Origin: JACQFZ01 sp041485885
Lineage (GTDB): Bacteria; Pseudomonadota; Gammaproteobacteria; Acidiferrobacterales; Sulfurifustaceae
DNA length: 64,000 nt
Direction of reading: 5' to 3'
NCBI GenBank assembly: GCA_041485885.1
Contig: JBGPKL010000002.1
Location: 1-64,000 of the forward strand
Shown: piece after piece, positions 44,371-53,064 of the stretch
Layout: each line of letters begins with the position of its first letter
Position numbering within the stretch: position 1 is the stretch's first letter
Translations under genes and position numbers: made by a program
Notes under the pieces: model-generated
Told to the model about the DNA's origin: nothing
The model's input: only the letters and a program-made list of their open reading frames with translations
Databases searched by the model: none

Positions 44371-45528
44371 ATGAAGCGAATCCGACTTCTCGTTCTCGGT
44401 CCGTTGCCGCCTCCCGCCGGCGGGGTGGAAACCGTGACGCGTGCCGTGCTCGACTCGAACGCGTTCGCCGATTTCGAGGTGCATCACTGCGACACCACCA
44501 AGAAGCGCTCGAAGGATACGCAGGGGCGATTCGATCTCGGCAACCTGGTTTGGGCCGGCATCCATTTCGCGCGGATGACAGCGGCGGTGCTGCGGTTTCG
44601 GCCGCATGTCGTGTATATGCCGTTGACCGCGACGTGGTCGGGCTTCTGGCGCGACGCGGTGCTCGCGTCGATCGCGAAGTGCGGACGCGCGAAAGTGATC
44701 GCGCACGTGCACGGCTCGTGGCTCGATCGGATTCTCGCGGCGCGCGGAACGACCGAACGCATGGTGCGCTTTTGCCTGACGCGATTCGACGCGCTGCTGA
44801 TGCTCGGTGACCATTGGAAGCAAATGATTTGCGGCTACGGATACGCGGGCAAGGTGCGTATCGTCCCATCGACCTTCGAGCGGCCGGTGTTCGAGGCGGG
44901 CGAGGATTTTGCGAGAGATTATGCGGTCGCGGAGCCGCACGGGTTGTTCGTCGGGCAGCTCGGTCGCGGCAAAGGCGTGCTCGATCTGCTGCACGCGTTG
45001 GCGCGAATCAAAGCCGCCGGCGCCGCGCCGCGGTTTACGCTCGTTGGCGGGCCGCAGTTCAGTGGCGATTGGGAAGCGATTCTGCGACTGCGCGATGAGC
45101 TCGGGCTAACGCAGCTCGTCGAGATGACCGGCATCCTGCTCGGGAACACGCTGTACGAGCGCTTTCGCCGCGCCGATTACTTCGTGCTGCCGAGCTACTA
45201 CGAAGGGTTGCCGATCGTGTTGCTCGAGGCCGGCTGCTTCGGTCTTCCCGTCATCACCACGGCGGTCGGCTCGGTGCCGGATTTGATCCGGCACGAATCG
45301 AACGGGCTGCTCGTAACGGCGGGTAACGTGGCGGAACTGCAGCGCGCTATCGAGCGACTACGCGGCGACGCACCGGTACGCGAACGGTTCGGCGTCGCCT
45401 TGAAACGCAGCGTGCTGCCGTATCACCCGGATGCCATTTGCAGAAAGATCGCGGCCGTGGTGAGCCAGTTGGCCGGTGTCGATACTCTCGTCGAGGGACT
45501 GACCGATGCGGACAGACGCGGCTCTTGA
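44371..45528 (+). CDS. Family-4 glycosyltransferase
   Basis: 385 aa. ATG 44371 with GGAGAG upstream. N-terminal LLVLGPLPPPAGGVETVT, a frequent start of EPS GT4 enzymes; C-terminal FVGQLGRGKGVLDLL, and the donor-site segment SYYEGLPIVLLEAGCFGLPVI (positions about 275-295). GT-B fold, cytoplasmic. Its 3' end overlaps the PaaK-like gene by 23 bp. Confidence 0.9.
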   Translation: MKRIRLLVLGPLPPPAGGVETVTRAVLDSNAFADFEVHHCDTTKKRSKDTQGRFDLGNLVWAGIHFARMTAAVLRFRPHVVYMPLTATWSGFWRDAVLASIAKCGRAKVIAHVHGSWLDRILAARGTTERMVRFCLTRFDALLMLGDHWKQMICGYGYAGKVRIVPSTFERPVFEAGEDFARDYAVAEPHGLFVGQLGRGKGVLDLLHALARIKAAGAAPRFTLVGGPQFSGDWEAILRLRDELGLTQLVEMTGILLGNTLYERFRRADYFVLPSYYEGLPIVLLEAGCFGLPVITTAVGSVPDLIRHESNGLLVTAGNVAELQRAIERLRGDAPVRERFGVALKRSVLPYHPDAICRKIAAVVSQLAGVDTLVEGLTDADRRGS

Positions 45529-46888
45529 TAGCCTGCAGAAGGAGTCGTACTACGCGTTACGCGCACTGTTGCGCGACAACCCGCTCTGTCTCGCGCGGGT
45601 GCAGCAGTTGTTGCGGCACGAACGCCGGTCCGCCGATGAGCTGCGACGGCGCAATCTCGATCTGCTGTATGGTTCGCTGCGTGCGGCGACACGCCGCATC
45701 GGATTCTACAAAAACATAAAAATCGACTTTACGCCGAGCGAAGCGGAGCATGCGCTCGCTGAATTTCCTATCGTCACCAAGGACGATTTGTTGTCGCAGC
45801 CGGACAGGTTCTATCCCGGCGGCGGCCGCGAGCATCCCTGGACCATCGTCGGTCGAACCAGCGGTACGTCCGGCACGCCGCTCGGCTTGATTCGCAGCCT
45901 CGATTCCGTCATCTGGGAGAACGCGTTTTTGCGGCGACACTGGTACTGGTCGGGGTTTCGGCCGGGCATGCGCCGCGCCACGCTGCGCGGCGACGTGGTC
46001 GTGCCGGTCGAGCAGGAGCAGCCGCCATTTTGGTTTTACAACCGCTACAACACGCAGCTCATATTTTCCTCCCGGCACCTGCGCGGCGAGCTGCTCAATT
46101 CGATCGCCGACAAAATTGCGGACTATGCGCCGTATCTGTTGCAGGCGTATCCGTCAACGGTCTACGAGCTGGCGGTTCATCTGCGCGCCAAAGACCGTTT
46201 CCTGAATGTCCGCTACATCTACACCGGATCGGAAATGCTATATCCGTTCCAGCGCGAGCTGATCGAGGAGCGGTTGCGCGGGCGGGTCGTAGATTTTTAC
46301 GGATTGGCGGAGCGCACGGTTTTCGCCGGCGAGTGCGAGCACGGGGCGCTGCACGTGAATACGGACTATTCCTGGGTCGAGATCGTCGATGACGCCGGCC
46401 GACCGACCGAAGGGCCGGGGTATCTGGTGGGGACGACGTTTTATAACCACTCGATGCCGCTGATTCGATATCGTGTCGACGATCAGACGCAGTGGCAACG
46501 CGGCGCATGCGCGTGCGGACGCTCTTATCCCCTCGTCGAGCGCGTCGAAGGAAGAATAGGCGACGCGATTTTCGGAACCGACGGCAGGCGCGTCAGTTCC
46601 GCGGCGCTGACGTTGCCGCTGCGGCTGGTGCATCGCATACGCCGAGCGCAAGTGGCGCAGATCCATCGAGACGAGTGGGAGATCCGAGTCGTGCCGATGG
46701 CCGGGTTCGGCGAGGAGCAGAAGCGCCAGCTCATAGACAACATCCACAAGTACGTCGATCCGGCCGTGCGGCTTCGCATCGCCGAGGTGAGCGACATTCC
46801 GCGCACGGCCGCGGGCAAGTACAAATGGATCGTGAACGAATGCCCACCCGAAGAGCGGCGCGCCGAGTCGCCGGAAACCGTTCAATAG
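45506..46888 (+). CDS. PaaK/CapK-like adenylate-forming enzyme
   Basis: 460 aa of the phenylacetate-CoA ligase-like (CapK/PaaK) group found in capsule and EPS loci. AMP-binding signature VGRTSGTSGTPLG, DFYGLAERTVFAGEC, LIRYRVDD, a small cysteine pair (GACACGRSYP), and the C-terminal AAGKYKWI with the catalytic Lys. It could activate an acyl or amino acid group for glycan modification; the substrate is unknown. ATG 45506 lies inside the preceding gene. Well conserved and full length. Confidence 0.88.
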   Translation: MRTDAALDSLQKESYYALRALLRDNPLCLARVQQLLRHERRSADELRRRNLDLLYGSLRAATRRIGFYKNIKIDFTPSEAEHALAEFPIVTKDDLLSQPDRFYPGGGREHPWTIVGRTSGTSGTPLGLIRSLDSVIWENAFLRRHWYWSGFRPGMRRATLRGDVVVPVEQEQPPFWFYNRYNTQLIFSSRHLRGELLNSIADKIADYAPYLLQAYPSTVYELAVHLRAKDRFLNVRYIYTGSEMLYPFQRELIEERLRGRVVDFYGLAERTVFAGECEHGALHVNTDYSWVEIVDDAGRPTEGPGYLVGTTFYNHSMPLIRYRVDDQTQWQRGACACGRSYPLVERVEGRIGDAIFGTDGRRVSSAALTLPLRLVHRIRRAQVAQIHRDEWEIRVVPMAGFGEEQKRQLIDNIHKYVDPAVRLRIAEVSDIPRTAAGKYKWIVNECPPEERRAESPETVQ

Positions 46889-46897
46889 GCCGCGCCC

Positions 46898-48166
46898 ATG
46901 GAGCTGCTGCTGCTCAAGCTCGTCGCCTTTCTCAGACCGATCCTGCTGATCGAAGTCGGTCAGGAGAATTTGTTCGACCTCGCGGCGATACTGACCTTCG
47001 GGCTGCTCGCGTTCACGTTCTTCACGAAAGCGGCCGTGCAAAAATCCATCGATTTGACGCTCATGGACGTGTTGGTCGCCGCGTTCGCCCTGTGGTCGGT
47101 TTGCGTTTACGCGGTCTACTTCGAGATGGCGAGCATGCGCAACTTGGCGAAGCTCATCATTCCATTTTTCACGTATACGATCGCCCGTAACGTGCTGACA
47201 AGCACCGCGGAGTACCTGAAAGTTTTGTTATTGATGATCATCGGGTTCGTCCCGCCGGTACTGCTGAGCGCCGGGTTGATCGCGAGCGGTGGCGGGCTCG
47301 AGCAGTTCGGGAATAATTACTGGACCGGCATCCCCCGTTGGGCAGGAGTGTTCGCCGGTTCCCACAACCTGGGCCACAGCATGACGTTTTTGCTGATGGC
47401 GATCGGCATTTATCTGGTTGTATTGAAAGATCGGTACGGCAAGACGCCGCTGCCGCTGGTCATGAAGATTTTATTCGTCACGCTGGCGGCGGCGGCGCTC
47501 TATTGCCTTTGGATGAGCCAGGTGCGAACCGCGCTCGTCGGCCTGGTGGCGTTCATGGCGGTTTTTCTGTTCTTCACCAATCGCAAAGCGCTGATCGTCA
47601 GCGTCGCCGTCGTCGGCGTAGTTATCGTCGCATTTTTGCCGCTGCTGTTTCCTTACCTGTTTCCCGATCTCGTCATGATTCAGAAGGGCCAGGGCGATAT
47701 GTCGTATATCGCCTCCGGGCGGCCGGTGTTCTGGGAGAACAACTTGAAGCTGTTCGCCGGCTTGTCGTTCGACCGGCAACTGGCCGGCGTCGGGATCGGG
47801 AACAAGGAGGGCGAGGCGGTGTATACCGGCGAGGGATTCATGGACAGCCACAACGACTTCCTCGAAGTGCTGATTCACACCGGCATCGTCGGATTCGTGC
47901 TCTTCCTCGCCATGCAAATCGTATTTTTCAGGGCGATCCTGCGTCTCAACGGCGCGGTCAAATACGGCTTTTTGGCGTTCTTCCTTGCCATTGCGATCAT
48001 GAATTTCTCGAGCAACAGCTACATAAGCCGCTTCGGGCTGGGGCAGATGTACTACATCGTGCTGGCGTATGTGGGGTTGCGTGCGCACGCGCCAAGCCGG
48101 CAAGCGCGGGAAGTCGAGCGCGCATCGGTCGTCGGTATTCAGCCGATGAACGTGCGCGGTACCTGA
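46898..48166 (+). CDS. Wzy-like O-antigen polymerase/ligase membrane protein
   Basis: 422 aa with about ten hydrophobic helices and a periplasmic loop carrying FMDSHNDFLEVLIHTGIVG, the Wzy_C type motif of O-antigen ligases and polymerases. It would polymerise the repeat unit or join it to another carrier. Its presence together with an ABC exporter (Wzm/Wzt) is notable, because Wzy usually pairs with a Wzx flippase, which I do not find in the window. Starts 9 bp after the PaaK-like gene. Confidence 0.9.
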   Translation: MELLLLKLVAFLRPILLIEVGQENLFDLAAILTFGLLAFTFFTKAAVQKSIDLTLMDVLVAAFALWSVCVYAVYFEMASMRNLAKLIIPFFTYTIARNVLTSTAEYLKVLLLMIIGFVPPVLLSAGLIASGGGLEQFGNNYWTGIPRWAGVFAGSHNLGHSMTFLLMAIGIYLVVLKDRYGKTPLPLVMKILFVTLAAAALYCLWMSQVRTALVGLVAFMAVFLFFTNRKALIVSVAVVGVVIVAFLPLLFPYLFPDLVMIQKGQGDMSYIASGRPVFWENNLKLFAGLSFDRQLAGVGIGNKEGEAVYTGEGFMDSHNDFLEVLIHTGIVGFVLFLAMQIVFFRAILRLNGAVKYGFLAFFLAIAIMNFSSNSYISRFGLGQMYYIVLAYVGLRAHAPSRQAREVERASVVGIQPMNVRGT

Positions 48167-48176
48167 GCGCCCGGCA

Positions 48177-48872
48177 ATGGCAGTCGCCAGCACCGATACA
48201 ACGCTTGCGCCGCCGCGGGATGATAAAGCCGCGGTGCTCGCCGGCTTGATACGAAACCGCATCGGACGCGGTGGACATCGCGTGCTCGTGGTCGGCTGCG
48301 GCTCGGGCATTGAGGCGGCGACGCTGGCCGAGGAGCTCGACTGCGAGGTCGTCGGGATCGACCTGCGCGCCGAATTTGATCGGCGCGCGGCCGCGCGGGT
48401 GCAGCTCAAAGTGGCCAATGCAACGGCGCTCGACTTTGACGATCAGGAGTTCGATTTCGCGTACTCGTATCACGCACTCGAGCATATTCCGAACTATCGC
48501 CAAGCGCTGACGGAGATGCGGCGTGTGGTGCGTGCCGCTGGATACTACTGCGTCGGAACGCCGAACCGGGCGCGCCTGCTGGGCTATCTGGGAGCCGCCG
48601 GCGTGGATCTGTCGACGAAATTGAAATGGAATGTCGACGATTGGAAGGCCAGGCTAACGGGACGGTTCCGCAACGAGTACGGCGCGCACGCCGGCTTTAC
48701 GCCGGAAGAGCTTGGCGCCGAGCTGCAGCAGGTATTCGGGAACGCCGAAGACATCTCCATGGCCTACTACACCGCGCTTTATTCCCGTCATGCGCGACTG
48801 CTTCGCTGGTCCGCCCATGCGCGGATGACGAGATACTTACTGCCATCGGTGTATTTTTTTGGTAGACGTTGA
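48177..48872 (+). CDS. SAM-dependent class I methyltransferase
   Basis: 231 aa. The SAM-binding motif I is VLVVGCGSG, with GIDLRAEF and FDFAYSYHALEHI as later motifs of the Methyltransf_11 type. In a glycan locus it may methylate a sugar or cap the chain, but small-molecule or lipid targets are possible. Starts 10 bp after the polymerase gene and ends the long rightward run. Confidence 0.85.
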   Translation: MAVASTDTTLAPPRDDKAAVLAGLIRNRIGRGGHRVLVVGCGSGIEAATLAEELDCEVVGIDLRAEFDRRAAARVQLKVANATALDFDDQEFDFAYSYHALEHIPNYRQALTEMRRVVRAAGYYCVGTPNRARLLGYLGAAGVDLSTKLKWNVDDWKARLTGRFRNEYGAHAGFTPEELGAELQQVFGNAEDISMAYYTALYSRHARLLRWSAHARMTRYLLPSVYFFGRR

Positions 48873-48914
48873 GCCGAGTAAGAGGCTCGAGCGACCACCG
48901 TACGACGAAGAGGA

Positions 48915-48940
48915 ACCACCCGGAAGCTGGTACGGGTGGT
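48915..48940. terminator. Candidate hairpin between convergent genes
   Basis: Eight-base stem (48915-48922 with 48933-48940, ACCACCCG/CGGGTGGT) with a 10-base loop, in the 86-bp gap between the methyltransferase (+) and beta-helix gene (-). There is no clear U-run on either strand (AT-rich TTAATTAA follows), so it is a weak or Rho-assisted candidate. Confidence 0.4.
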
Positions 48941-48958
48941 GGCGTAATTAATTAATTA

Positions 48959-50473
48959 CTAGAAAAGCGAGCCGCCCGCGCCGATGCCGGGGCGCGAGCC
49001 GATGTTGGGGTCACAGGCCTTGTAGTGCGGGCTCGCGCTCGTCGGGCGCGCTCTCGGTATGCACACCTGTTCCGCCCCGGTCTGCAGCTTACGGTAGAAG
49101 CAGTAGTCGTTGCTGTTGGCGGCGTTCGCGTCGGTGATGACGATGTTCGAGCTGCCGGTCGTGTAGCTTCTGGAATTATAGAAGACGTTGGAGTCGACTT
49201 GGGTGCCGGAAGCCGCCGAACCGGTCTGCGGCCCGCTGTTGATCATGACGTTGCATCGTACGTCATTATTCTGCCCGCCGCCGAATTCGAACCACGTATT
49301 GGTATCGATGAGCGTGTTCAAATAATACTGCGTGTTCGACATGAAGGTCGCGCTCAAGGCATGCGACGGATTGGCGGCGTAGTGCTGCTTGATGTTGTAT
49401 ACGATGTTGCCGATGATCGAATTGTTGCGCGTAAAGTCCCAGTAGTCGCCGATGCCGCTCTGGCCATCCATCACGATATTGTTCTTCAGAAGCACGTAGC
49501 GCGCTCCCGCCGACGGATTGTTGAGCGCGTTGGAGAAGTGAACCACGTCGCCCTGGGCGCCGCTGCCGCAGCAGATGTTGGACAAATCGGTGCTGCGCGC
49601 GCCCCAAAAGCGGTTGTGCACGATCGATACCGGATTGTCCGCGCTTCCGCCCGCTTTGAGTCCCACGACGATCTCGGCCGCCGCGCACGGTCCGGTGCCG
49701 TTGTAGTGTCCGTTGCAGTCTGTGTACTGCTCCGGCGATACGTACATATCGTTGTTTTCCACGATCGTGCCGGCGGCGACGTGCTCCGAGATGTAGAAAC
49801 CTTTGGTGCAGTTGTATGTCTCGTTATTGACGATGCGAGTTCCGATCGGACCACCGAAGAATCCTATCGCCGGCCAATCTTGGTCCGGTGTCGCGAGGCA
49901 ATTGCGCAGTACGCTGTTCTGGATGGTGTTGAAATCGTTCGAGTAGAAAACAGCCGCCATCGTGGCGTGCGCATTTTCGGCCAACACGGAATCGACGATG
50001 TTATTGTCGGAATTAGCGCTCTCGGAAAATTCCAGACCGATGTTTCCTCCGCCACCACCGTTGATCGAAACTCGGCGCACGATCCAATAGTTGGCGCCAC
50101 GAAACCGAAGCCCGGCGATCGTCGCCCGTTGACTGCTCGTTTGCTTGAACGGATGCGCGCCGGTGTCGCCGCTCGCAGAGTAGCGCAGCCAGCGTTCGTT
50201 GCCCGGTGTGCCGCTTGCGGTCAGGTCGATGACTCCTCGTCCGGTGTAGTCTCCCGGCTCAAGGCAGATGACGCGTGTGCCGCTGTCGTTCAGCCGAGAC
50301 CAGTTCGGATCGTCGGTGCTGCGAATAACGACGCTACAGGATGGCTCCGTCGGAATAGCTCTTTCGTATTGCGCTGTATAGGCGTTTCGATCGGCGGCGA
50401 AGGCAGCAGTGGATAGAGATGCCAGGAGGGCGTAGAGCGAGAGCGCATTGACCGTAAACTTTCTATGACTCAT
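48959..50473 (-). CDS. Secreted right-handed parallel beta-helix protein
   Basis: 504 aa from ATG 50473, with GGGGAG upstream. Signal peptide ends about STAAFA. The mature part contains many Asn-ending turns (NNDM, NNIVMDG, NSIIGNIVYN), typical of pectate-lyase-like beta-helices, and a cysteine-containing N-terminal domain. Similar proteins act on or bind uronic-acid polymers; lyase or epimerase residues cannot be assigned. It lies next to the heparinase-like gene and faces the methyltransferase. ORF extension to 50611 lacks a signal peptide and was not used. Confidence 0.85.
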   Translation of the reverse strand: MSHRKFTVNALSLYALLASLSTAAFAADRNAYTAQYERAIPTEPSCSVVIRSTDDPNWSRLNDSGTRVICLEPGDYTGRGVIDLTASGTPGNERWLRYSASGDTGAHPFKQTSSQRATIAGLRFRGANYWIVRRVSINGGGGGNIGLEFSESANSDNNIVDSVLAENAHATMAAVFYSNDFNTIQNSVLRNCLATPDQDWPAIGFFGGPIGTRIVNNETYNCTKGFYISEHVAAGTIVENNDMYVSPEQYTDCNGHYNGTGPCAAAEIVVGLKAGGSADNPVSIVHNRFWGARSTDLSNICCGSGAQGDVVHFSNALNNPSAGARYVLLKNNIVMDGQSGIGDYWDFTRNNSIIGNIVYNIKQHYAANPSHALSATFMSNTQYYLNTLIDTNTWFEFGGGQNNDVRCNVMINSGPQTGSAASGTQVDSNVFYNSRSYTTGSSNIVITDANAANSNDYCFYRKLQTGAEQVCIPRARPTSASPHYKACDPNIGSRPGIGAGGSLF

Positions 50474-50704
50474 TAAACCGGACTCCCCGTGACAATCACT
50501 ATTCCTGGTGCGAATTATGATCGAGCCTGAAATTCGTTCAATGACTCTCTGACGTTTGTGGTTACTCGGTCGATGAGCGGGGCTGCATGGTAGACTCGCC
50601 GCGCTCGTCACGAGTCACAACGACAGTCGCAAGTTTGCAACGATGGCAGATCAGCGGAAGAATTGCGCGGAGGCACGGTCTGACAGTGGGCCGCCGCTTA
50701 CAGC

Positions 50705-52867
50705 ATGAAAGCGCAGCAGCGCACATCATCGCGCGAACGCACGTGGAAGCGCTTGGCGTACGCGTTGGGCGGCACGCAGTTCCCATTGGCGTCGCGATTG
50801 AGCGAATGGGTGTCGGCACATGCTCCGCGGCGGTCGGCGGTCGTCTGGTATTGGAATCGACTGCGCCGCATGTCGGCGCCGGAGCTGGTTTATCGCGCCG
50901 GACAAACGCTGCAAGCGCATTTGCAGCGGTTCGGGTTGGCGACGGCGAGGCGCATCGCCGAGCCCAATCTCTCGGTTCGACCGCGTGCCTTCATTGCCGG
51001 CGACGCCCAGTTGCCCATCGAGCGATATCTATCGGCCGCCGATGAATTGCTGGGCGGCAGTCTGTCGGTGTTCGCCACTCGATACGTTTACAAAGATCTA
51101 CCCACCTGGAACAAGGACCCGAAGACCGGCGTGACGGCACCGCTCGTGTTCGGGAAGACGTTGGACTATCGCAACCCGGCGGTCGTCGGCAACATCAAGT
51201 ATCTGTGGGAGCCGAATCGGCATTTGCATTGGGTGACACTGGCCCAGGCGTATCGGCTCAGCGGGCAACAACGGTACTTGGAAGGATTGCGAACCCAACT
51301 CGACTCTTGGCTCGATCAATGCCCGTATTTGCTCGGTCCGAACTGGACCAGCTCGCTCGAGCTTGCCATCCGGCTGGTCAATTGGAGCATTGTCTGGCAG
51401 TTGATCGACGGCATCGACAGCCCGCTATTCACGGATCGCCGCGGCCAAATGCTGCGTGAGCGCTGGCTCGTTTCGATTTATCAGCACGTGCATTTCATCC
51501 GCGCGCATTTGTCGCGGTATTCCTCGGCCAACAATCACTTGCTCGGAGAGCTGGCGGGCATCTACATCGCGACGCACACCTGGCCGTTCTGGCGGCAGGC
51601 AGGCGCGTGGCGGCGATACGCCAAGCGGCATTTGGTGGAGCAGGCGTTGGCGCAGAATACGTCCGACGGCGTTAACCGCGAGCAAGCAATCTCTTACCAG
51701 CAGTTCGTGCTCGACTTCATGCTGCTTGCGGCGTTAGCCGGGCGCATCAACGCCGATGACTTTCCGGTGGAGTACTGGCAGCGCATCGAGCGCATGCTCG
51801 AGTTCATTGCCGCCGTCATGGATGTGCGCGGCAACGTCCCGATGATCGGGGATGCCGACGACGGCTACGTCGTCCGTTTGTCTCAGGAACCCGATTTTTG
51901 TCCGTATCGCTCGCTCTTGGCGAGCGGCGCGATCCTTTTCAACCGGCCGGATTTCAAGCTCAAAGCGCGGGTGTTAGACGACAAGAGCCGGTGGCTGCTC
52001 GGCGAATTGGGTAGGAAAAAGTTCAAAGACCTGAAGCCCGCCGGCCATTTGAGCTTTCCGCGGCGTTTTCCGGAAGGCGGCTACTACATTCTCGGCGGCG
52101 AGTTAGACACCGAACGCGAAATCCGCGTGGTCGTCGACGCCGGTCCGTTGGGTTACCAAAGTATCGCCGCTCACGGGCATGCCGACGCGCTGGCGTTCAC
52201 GCTCTCGATCGGCGGCCAGGAATTTTTGGTCGATCCCGGCACCTACTCCTACCATACCGACAAAGAGTGGCGTGACTATTTCCGCGGCACCGGTGCGCAC
52301 AATACCGTGCGTATCGACGGCGAAGATCAATCGGTGAACGGCGGCAATTTCTTGTGGCTGCAGCACGCCCAGGCGCGTTGTACCCGCTGGGAAGAAGGCG
52401 CCGAGATCGACTGCTTCGTCGGCCATCACGACGGCTATCTGCGCTTGGCTGATCCAGTGATTCACGAGCGCGAGCTGATATTCGACAAGATGCAAAAACG
52501 TCTTCAAGTTATCGACAGAGTCGAGTGCAAGGAACGCCATGTCATCGAGCAGTGCTGGCATTTTGCGGAAGACGTAACGGTAACCGTGGGACCGGACGGC
52601 GCCATCACCGCGGCAAAGAACGGCTACGTGCTTACGTTGCAACCGCTGGCAAATGTTCGCGCCGAGCTACATCGCGCGGAATCGACGCCGCCGGCGGGAT
52701 GGGTCTCCCGTCGATTCGACGTAAAGTCCGCCGCCTGCACCGTTGTCTGGAAAACCGAGGCGACGGGTTATGTTTGCTTGTCGACAAACCTGGAATGCTC
52801 CCTACCTTCCGTATTACCGTCTGCGATCGAGCCGCAAATAGATAACGCGAGGTTGTTCCTCACATAG
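50705..52867 (+). CDS. Heparinase II/III-family polysaccharide lyase-like protein
   Basis: 720 aa. N-terminal region of helical (alpha/alpha) repeats (LDSWLDQCPYLLGPNWTSS, about 180-215), then the Hepar_II_III beta-domain: HGHADALAFTLSIGGQEFLV (about 492-511), FRGTGAHNTVRIDG. The pair His-Gly-His and the Tyr of YSYHT are candidates for catalysis. No obvious signal peptide, which is typical of this group in EPS loci. It may cut or edit uronic-acid polymer, in line with algD next door. A strong terminator follows at 52914. Confidence 0.88.
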   Translation: MKAQQRTSSRERTWKRLAYALGGTQFPLASRLSEWVSAHAPRRSAVVWYWNRLRRMSAPELVYRAGQTLQAHLQRFGLATARRIAEPNLSVRPRAFIAGDAQLPIERYLSAADELLGGSLSVFATRYVYKDLPTWNKDPKTGVTAPLVFGKTLDYRNPAVVGNIKYLWEPNRHLHWVTLAQAYRLSGQQRYLEGLRTQLDSWLDQCPYLLGPNWTSSLELAIRLVNWSIVWQLIDGIDSPLFTDRRGQMLRERWLVSIYQHVHFIRAHLSRYSSANNHLLGELAGIYIATHTWPFWRQAGAWRRYAKRHLVEQALAQNTSDGVNREQAISYQQFVLDFMLLAALAGRINADDFPVEYWQRIERMLEFIAAVMDVRGNVPMIGDADDGYVVRLSQEPDFCPYRSLLASGAILFNRPDFKLKARVLDDKSRWLLGELGRKKFKDLKPAGHLSFPRRFPEGGYYILGGELDTEREIRVVVDAGPLGYQSIAAHGHADALAFTLSIGGQEFLVDPGTYSYHTDKEWRDYFRGTGAHNTVRIDGEDQSVNGGNFLWLQHAQARCTRWEEGAEIDCFVGHHDGYLRLADPVIHERELIFDKMQKRLQVIDRVECKERHVIEQCWHFAEDVTVTVGPDGAITAAKNGYVLTLQPLANVRAELHRAESTPPAGWVSRRFDVKSAACTVVWKTEATGYVCLSTNLECSLPSVLPSAIEPQIDNARLFLT

Positions 52868-52913
52868 TACGCGCCCGGCGTATCGGGCTTGCGGCGCGAT
52901 GCTTCGATTGATT

Positions 52914-52945
52914 CGGCCCGGCCATTTGGCCGGGCCGTTTCTTGT
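52914..52945 (+). terminator. Rho-independent terminator
   Basis: Perfect 10-bp GC stem (52914-52923 with 52928-52937, CGGCCCGGCC/GGCCGGGCCG) around ATTT, followed directly by TTTCTTGT. It lies 47 bp after the heparinase-like gene and ends the operon before algD. Confidence 0.88.
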
Positions 52946-53064
52946 AACCCCGCTGCTGTCGCTGGCAATCGGTGAGGACAAGTACGGATACCCAGCCGTG
53001 CTTTAACCCGGTCAAATAATGCCGCAAGCAGCATAACCACAGAAGCACTGGCGGGCATAGGGAA

